From assembly GCF_947623445.1 (NCBI RefSeq), contig NC_135245.1, positions 2,921,501 through 2,985,500 of the forward strand: 64,000 nt of DNA, given 5' to 3'. The stretch comes from Clavelina lepadiformis. Taxonomy: Eukaryota > Chordata > Ascidiacea > Aplousobranchia > Clavelinidae. Shown here one piece after another: positions 57,566-64,000 of the stretch (within the stretch, counting starts at the first letter, position 1; every line of letters starts with the position of its first letter). The notes below the pieces were generated by a model, which ran no database searches, was not told where the DNA came from, and worked only from the letters and a program-made list of their open reading frames with translations. The translations under genes and the position numbers were made by a program.

Positions 57566-59780
57566 ATGATGTCTACTTTGCAGTTTGCAGTAATTAATTT
57601 CTTATTTTTTACTGCGATACAAGGCACACGACAGGTCACTTTAACGTGTGGGGACGATGACAACTTGGGTGAAAGGGGATTACCCGGAGCCCCTGGTAAA
57701 AAAGGCCCCGTTGGAATACCTGGTGATCGTGGGGTAAAAGGCGATAAGGGGGATAAAGGGGAGCCCGGAGCCAGCGACACATGGATGCAGGAGTTTCGGA
57801 AATTGCAGATGAGAATCACTGACTTGGAAGATCAACTCACAAACAAAATCGGTAAAACGAGTTTTCAGCAATGTTATTGATATATATTAAATATTGATAT
57901 ATTTTTATAGTGCTTAAAGTTTAAATTAAATTGATATTTTACAATTGCGATAGATTTTAAGTTATTTCTTAAAACGATTTTTCTTCAATGACGAATACTG
58001 TAGTTAAGTAATGTTCAATGAAATCTTTATATTATACGTACTTGATGTTTTACAGATCAGCGAATATTTAATCTGACCAGAGCATCAGTTGATTGCCAAC
58101 ACTTGTTTGAGAGAGGAATGACAACAAGTGGAGTGAAGAACGTTGTCATTAATGGCAAGGCCAGAGAAGTTTATTGCGAAATGGAAACGGAGAACGGCGG
58201 ATGGCTGGTAAGATTATTTGGGTATAAATATGCACATTGTAACTTTTCAAAACTTCCTTCATTTATAGGTTTTTCATCGACGATTTGATGGAAGTGAAAA
58301 CTTTTACAGAAACTGGGAAGATTATCAACGCGGATTCGGAAGGGTTGACTCAGAATATTGGCTGGGTTTGTTCCAAAACAAATAATTTCAATTGAAATGT
58401 GCAAAAGAAATTTAGACTCCTAAAATCGGTTGAACCTATCCATTTCCTAGTTTATATCTTCAACGTTTTTTCTGCTCATAGGTTTAAATGACCTTCACCA
58501 GCTTACTAAGAATGGCAATTATCGTCTTCGGGTGGATATTGAAGATTTTGAAAACAATCGAGCATTTGCCGAATACAGGTAAGTTTTATAAGGAAAGTGA
58601 TTATGTGCTTTTGTCATGCCAAATTCTCCTTGTCTCGTCCTTTTCGCTTTTACGCCTAGTCGAATATTTCCAACATTTGCTCTTTGAGCTTGTTATAAAA
58701 TAAACTCGCTTACATGGAATTAAAAAGTAACAGTCATCCCATCATCATAGTTAAAGCATCGGCCGTTTTTGAAAAACCAAAACGTAAAATAAAAACCTCT
58801 TGTCCATAAAACCGCAGCGCAATCAACTATAATTAAGAGACGAGGTTAAGAATCGCTGGAAGCTTAAAATGCCTTGGGGAAGAGTTGCAGGTAATGGCGT
58901 AAACCGTGTACAGAAAATTTATTCAAAACAATAAAAAATATCACAAGTTCGGTAAAATCCTAATAAAAACGTTAAGTCACATATTTTACAAAAAACTGGT
59001 CGCAACAATACATGTAGAATATTGCTAAATATACATCTAAAAACACATCACAGTACAGGTCAAAAAGAACACGCGTGTCGGCATGGTAACTGCAATCAAA
59101 GATTTATAAAACGTGTACATTGTGACACTTTTTAGTAGTCAATACTTATGGCGTCTAAAGTTTGTACTTTATATTTCAGTGCATTTAAAGTCGGGTCAGA
59201 GGATTCCAATTATCTTCTAACTGCGACAGGCTACTCTGGAAATGCAGGTATAGTTTATTGACAACATTTTCTGCATATTTCATTAATGAAAAGGTCGTTT
59301 ACATAAAAGTTGAAACCCAGCTCGTTTGCTCCATGTGTTTTGAGAACTTCCAACGCTTAAACAAAAGTCTCCAAACTTTTGTGAGTGTATTTCCACTGGC
59401 ATAATCTGGTGAGTAACGGGATTTGATCGGATTTGGAAGTTCAGCTCTGAAGTTACAGTTTACCACAGCTAAGAACTTTCCACTTACTCGTCACTTTTTA
59501 TAATTTGCTCAAAGCTTAGAGATCTGTTTTTGCAGGGGATGCTTTGCAACATCACAACGGACTTCCGTTTAGTACCAAAGATAGAGATTTAGATCGATAC
59601 AGTGGAAATTGTGCTACGAGTTACGAAGGAGCTTGGTGGTACAATGCTTGCCATTGGGTAAACTTGAATGGGCTTTACTTGACTGGTGGACAGATAACAG
59701 CAAAGGGAATGGTTTGGCGTCCATGGAAAAACAGCCACTATTCCTTGAAGAAAGCTGAAATGAAGATTAAACCAAACTGA
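57566..59780 (+). CDS. Ficolin-like lectin I, intact
   Basis: The exons are 57566-57851, 58056-58207, 58269-58365, 58482-58578, 59180-59247 and 59536-59780, in phase (314 residues). Signal peptide ([12 protein letters not shown] end), Cys28, 12 Gly-X-Y triplets, neck and FReD. Local differences include CQHLFERG for [18 protein letters not shown] for [16 protein letters not shown] for SSFEVG, and YLLTATG for YRLTATG. The pocket segment is [13 protein letters not shown], with Ala before the pocket Cys. The end is plus-class ([17 protein letters not shown]). The closest relative is E, and the downstream flank is nearly identical to that of E. Confidence 0.9.
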
Positions 59781-60187
59781 GTCTTGTGGAAGTGTCCTCA
59801 TTCTTTATATTTTGCCATTGATTCTGTGTTTTTTTGTTCCATCTTGTAAATACTTTAGAAATACACGGAAGAAAAAAGTTTAAAAATTGTTTAAGTTGTC
59901 CAATGTCAGATCTTTTATTTATAGAGTGAGATCAGCGCTATGATGGCATCGTTGTTCAGTGACGTAACATGCAATCGAATATTCTAATTGACATCTTCAA
60001 AGCTTCCATTTGTCCCATAGATTGAGCAGAAAACATAGCGCAACAAATGTTTAGTTTTAGCAATTAACAAAGATAACAGCGTGTGGTCTAAGAAGAGCAG
60101 AAAACACTTGCTTCTTGAAAATTGCTTATGAAAGTACAACGTAGTAGACGTCTAATGAAATCTGACGAAAAATGCTAAAATCAGTTT
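59781..60187. repeat. 3' flank of ficolin I
   Basis: Matches the flank of gene E nearly base for base (31569-31969). No gene. Confidence 0.6.
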
Positions 60188-60262
60188 TATCTCTACTGCA
60201 TCTCCACGACAAGGTCAAACGGGAGATGAAGCAGCTCCACCTTGACACCAACATGTGACCTT
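60188..60262 (+). mobile_element. LINE 3' tail relic
   Basis: LHLHDKVKREMKQLHLDTNM, the same tail as at 31970-32045 but retaining the ACACCAACATGTGACC stretch that E/F has lost. It is also the sequence joined to the orphan promoter at 48205. Confidence 0.6.
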
Positions 60263-62615
60263 CTTTCTCTTTTCGCAAATACAACTCTCTTGTAAAGATT
60301 TGGAAGACGTTATTAATATTCAATGAATCCGTGTCTACTATAGAGGCAGCATATAAAACATCACACAGCTTAAAGGTATTTATGATTTTATTAAACAGAT
60401 CGTTAAAACAAAGAAGGGTTTCTTTCACCCTTACCTAGCTCGTACGTAGGTAACGCAGCCCCTTGAAGCTCTTTAGACTTTAATGGATATTATTTTCAGT
60501 CTAGAAGTTTTATGTTAGGTTTAATTAATTCTTTGTTAGAATATTTAAGTTCTACTAACGAGAAGCCGTGAAAAATAGTTTTGAAAGTACGATTTTTCTG
60601 GTGAAATAGTGACAGCTTAAAACAACTATTAGGAAAAATATAAATTTCTTTTAGAAATATTTCACTAAACACTTAAACAAAGTAGATCCATTACAAAGAA
60701 CATAATCTTATTTTGCGAGCGGTTTATCTGTCAAAAAGATTTTGCTACAGACAAAAGTAGCATTTTAAGTATCTATGAAAACTTCACTGCGCTGGATGAC
60801 AGAACATTTCTACAAAGTGTACGTCATTGGCGGGATGTTGAGAATTGATCCGAGAATCATCGCTTGAACCTATAAACATTAGGCCTATTTGCTCGAGTCA
60901 AGATATAGTTTACGCTATTTTGTAACGAAATTTTAAAGTTAAGACCTTACTCCATATTAAGTTTCGACAATGTTGACGAAAATAAAACTTGAAATCCTAT
61001 AACAGTTGCCTACAAAATATTTGTGCTTATTAACGAGATGTGTTTTTACATAAATACTGTATGACAAACCAAGGTCATAATCAAACCATGTTGAAAGCTA
61101 CCTTGTAGTAATATAACCTGGCAAGCTCGAAACCCGTTTGAATAACTGAAATAGACGTCAATCGAAAATGTTTTCAATAGACCAAAAATTCAAACTGACT
61201 GCCTTAAAAATTTCAACCTATTTAGTTATAGCACAATAAAAAACTTGATCATCATGAACAGTTAACGAAAAGGAAAAAGTGGCAAAATTCAAAGTTTTAC
61301 AAAGCATTCAAGATGGCAATAACAAAACTGTGCTACAACATGATAGGTTAGCATGACAACCAAATGTACAAAATAAGTTCGGTTAAGTTTTACAAGTTTA
61401 CATAAAATTTATCATTATAATAAGCATTTTTATCACCATCCACAAAATATTGAATGTTCAACTCACCAAACGTACCAAGGCAAGCTTTCACTCTACGCTC
61501 CAATGTTGAGCTGACCAAGCCAACGCACAAGATCTCACAGCTGCGACCTTCTCAGCCATCGTCAAACTAAAATGACCACGAGTTTCTTTCTTTGTTTGTG
61601 ACGTCACCTGGCATTCTACGAGGCGCGCGTTAATTAAAGTTTAGATTCTTGCTAAAATCAACCGCGTAATACGAAAAGGAGTAACTTTGAGCTTGAAGCC
61701 GCAATCTATGATGTCTATGATGTCTAAAGAAAATTAAATAAAAAACATGAAAGTTTACGAAAGAGACTTCAAGATGAAAACATTGACGAAATTATTTTGT
61801 CGTTTAACATTCACAAGACTCTCAATCTTTCTGTATGACGTCACGCTTGCGTAGTAATTTGCGTCAGAAGGTTATCATCATAAAAGTCACATAAAAGCAT
61901 ACCAGCAAATACTTCTTTCCGTGCCATAAACAAAGAGTTTTCAGCAAAACAAAAACAATATATAACAAAAGACAAAAACGTTTGGCATATAGTGGGCATT
62001 ATGCATGTTTGTGGCAGCGTGTGTATGTTAATTTATGAATTGGTTGGCAAAATTGATTATGCGATTTACTTCTTCACCGCTTCTGCATTTTAACATTTGG
62101 AAAATTTTTGTGAATTAACAAAACTTACATATTCGATAATTATCGTGAAAACTTGAGGAATGTGCTGTAAACCAGAAAACTGTTCCAATATTTACCAAGT
62201 TAACTTTCAAAATTGGTAAATGAAATAGTGTAGTTTTTTGTTAGGTATACATAACTCGCTACCTTTGCTTGAAAAGCACAAAAGAGCTGTTTTCTTTTTG
62301 TGAAGGTTAATTAATATTAAAATTTACTATAGGACTATAACCTACTTTCTGCGCTTCGTAGAGCAAATTTTATCGTTAACAATAAATCAAAGAATCTATA
62401 TCTTGTATATGGAGTTCAATTGCATGCCATGTAACTGACTCAAAACGTCATTATATCAGTGATTTTGATAACAATAGAAGACCGAACATTTAACAAAATT
62501 TAGCAATTTTGTATTTCGTGTGTTTCTGGCATTTGCAAGCTACGAAAAAAAGCACAGGAAAAAATGACAAAGCAACTTGCATTTCACACCAGCAAGTTAT
62601 TTCGCAGTATCAGAC
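60263..62615. repeat. 3' spacer, copy 5
   Basis: Between I and J; nearly identical to 32046-34386, with the CRE at 61599-61606. No gene. Confidence 0.7.
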
Positions 62616-63856
62616 TCAGTTTGGTTTAATCTTCATTTCGGCTTTCTTCATGGAATAGTAATTACTCTTCCACGGATACCAGCACATTCCCTTTGAATTA
62701 TCCTGTCCACCGGTCAAGTAAGGACCATTCAAGTTTGCCGCATGGCAGCCATTGTACCACCAAGCTCCTTCGTAATTCCGAGCGCAGTGAACTTCGTGTC
62801 GATCTAAATCTCTATCTTTGGTACTGAACGGAAGTCCGTTGTGATGTTGCAAAGCATCCCCTGCAAAAACAGGTCTCCAATTAATGAATTTCTAAGCACC
62901 TGTTATTTTCTGAATGCCTACCAGTGGTAAGTTATTACATAAGAGTTAATGTTGCCAAACTGCGGGCCCCTGTTGCCAGCCATAATGCCTTTTATGAATT
63001 AATGACTAACTTTTATACCATAAACTCTACACCCAATACCCATCCCATTTTAGTTCTCATTTTGATATTACGATCGGGGTCCCCTGCGTTAAGGTTAGGA
63101 TTTCTTAAAGCGATAGTAATAACAAATTCATTTTATGAATTTAGGTAGCTTATAACCTTTTCATATAAAATATAAACATGTTGTGGTAAATAAAGTATAC
63201 CTGCATTTCCAGAGTAGCCTGTTGCAGTTAGACGATAATTGGAACCCTCTGACCCGACTTCAAATGAACTTAAGTATAAACAGACTTTAAACGCCAATGA
63301 CTACTTGAAGCGCACAATGACTTTTCGAGTACGACTTACCTGTATTCGGCAAATGCTCGGTTGTTTTCAAAATCTTCAATATCAACCCGAAGACGATAAT
63401 TGCCATTCTTAGTAAGCTGGTGAAGGTCATTTAAACCTATAAAAAGATAAACCATCTTAAAGACCTAGATTTGGAGAATATGCAACTAATTACAAAGAAA
63501 TATCTTAGCCGAGTTCCATTGTGAGATGCATATTTTGAATACAAACCAAGCCAATATTCTGAGTCAACTTTTCCAAACCCGCGTTGATAATCTTCCCAGT
63601 TTCTGTAAAAGTTTTCACTTCCATCAAATCGTCGATGAAAAACCTATAAATGAAGGAAATTATAAAAAATTGTAAGATGGATATTTTAACCCGAATAATC
63701 TTACCAGCCATCCGCCGTTCTCCGTTTCCATGTCACAGTAAACTTCCCTGGCCTTGCCGTTAATGACAACGCTCTTCACTCCACTTGTTGTCATTCCTCT
63801 TTCAAACAAATCCTGACAATCGCCTGATACTCTGGTTAAATTAATTATTCGCTGAT
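62616..63856 (-). CDS. Ficolin-like lectin J, partial (5' exon beyond window)
   Basis: Exons 2-6, in transcript order, are 63856-63705, 63643-63547, 63436-63340, 63268-63201 and 62860-62616, all in phase. Exon 1 (signal, collagen, neck) would begin roughly 50 nt beyond the right edge, judging from the 195-nt intron 1 of A and F. The FReD is complete. The last exon has WWYNGCH, with Gly before the pocket Cys, and WKSNYYS in place of WKGNYYS, with the minus-class extra Cys. Introns 4-5 and the 3' spacer are nearly identical to F, but intron 3 is of the A/H type. Confidence 0.85.
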
Positions 63857-64000
63857 CTGTAAAAAGTTTTGTAATTGCAATTTCAAGCTTTCACTGAATC
63901 TACATTTACAATGTTTTTCAAATGCATATAAATATAGCAACAAATGAAAAATAAGTTGCAATACTTATAGAATTTTTAGAATAATTATCTAATACCATCC

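Overview
The window looks like nuclear DNA of an AT-rich, intron-compact deuterostome, most likely a tunicate (a solitary ascidian, Ciona-like). The reasons are the protein family (collagen plus fibrinogen-domain lectins of the ficolin type), short introns, and a conserved 3' splice site just before each start codon that would suit spliced-leader trans-splicing, which is common in tunicates. The species assignment is inference.

The window is dominated by a ficolin-like gene array, here labelled A to J. Each full gene has six coding exons (about 286, 149-152, 97, 97, 68 and 245 nt) and encodes about 313-315 residues: signal peptide, a lone N-terminal Cys, 12 Gly-X-Y triplets, a short coiled-coil neck, and a fibrinogen C-terminal (FReD) domain with four Cys and a Ca-site-like D-x-D. 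A (-), B (+), E (+), F (-), H (-) and I (+) look intact. D (+) and G (+) carry coding lesions. C (-) is an orphan last exon. J (-) runs off the right edge. An orphan promoter without a gene lies at 46.7-48.2 kb.

The layout is an alternating array. Head-to-head pairs A/B, F/G and H/I form large palindromes (arms about 2.5-3 kb) around roughly 2.5-kb central 5' spacers. Tail-to-tail neighbours share a roughly 2.4-kb 3' spacer. Minus-strand genes encode one FReD subtype (DNSKGMCW...GNYYS end) and plus-strand genes another (ITAKGMVW...NSHYS end). G is a hybrid. F and G, the two arms of one palindrome, share a nearly identical unusual intron 3, which suggests arm-to-arm gene conversion.

Mobile elements: a 3.2-kb GC-rich non-LTR retrotransposon (38955-42172, 12-bp target duplication), a Mutator-like element (20806-21898, 9-bp duplication), a hAT derivative (54514-55458, 8-bp duplication), a TTAA-flanked MITE in gene D (24709-25158), decayed LINEs at 2.8-4.1 and 16.1-17.4 kb, and small retroelement fossils in the 5' spacers. 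The left 2.8 kb, outside the array, holds a tRNA-Trp-like gene, a degenerate copy of it, and tRNA-derived SINE-like repeats.

How the genes work together (family knowledge, not shown here): ficolins are secreted oligomeric pattern-recognition lectins that bind acetylated glycans and, in chordates, can recruit MASP proteases to activate complement C3. Variation among copies lies in the last exon, around the acetyl-binding pocket.
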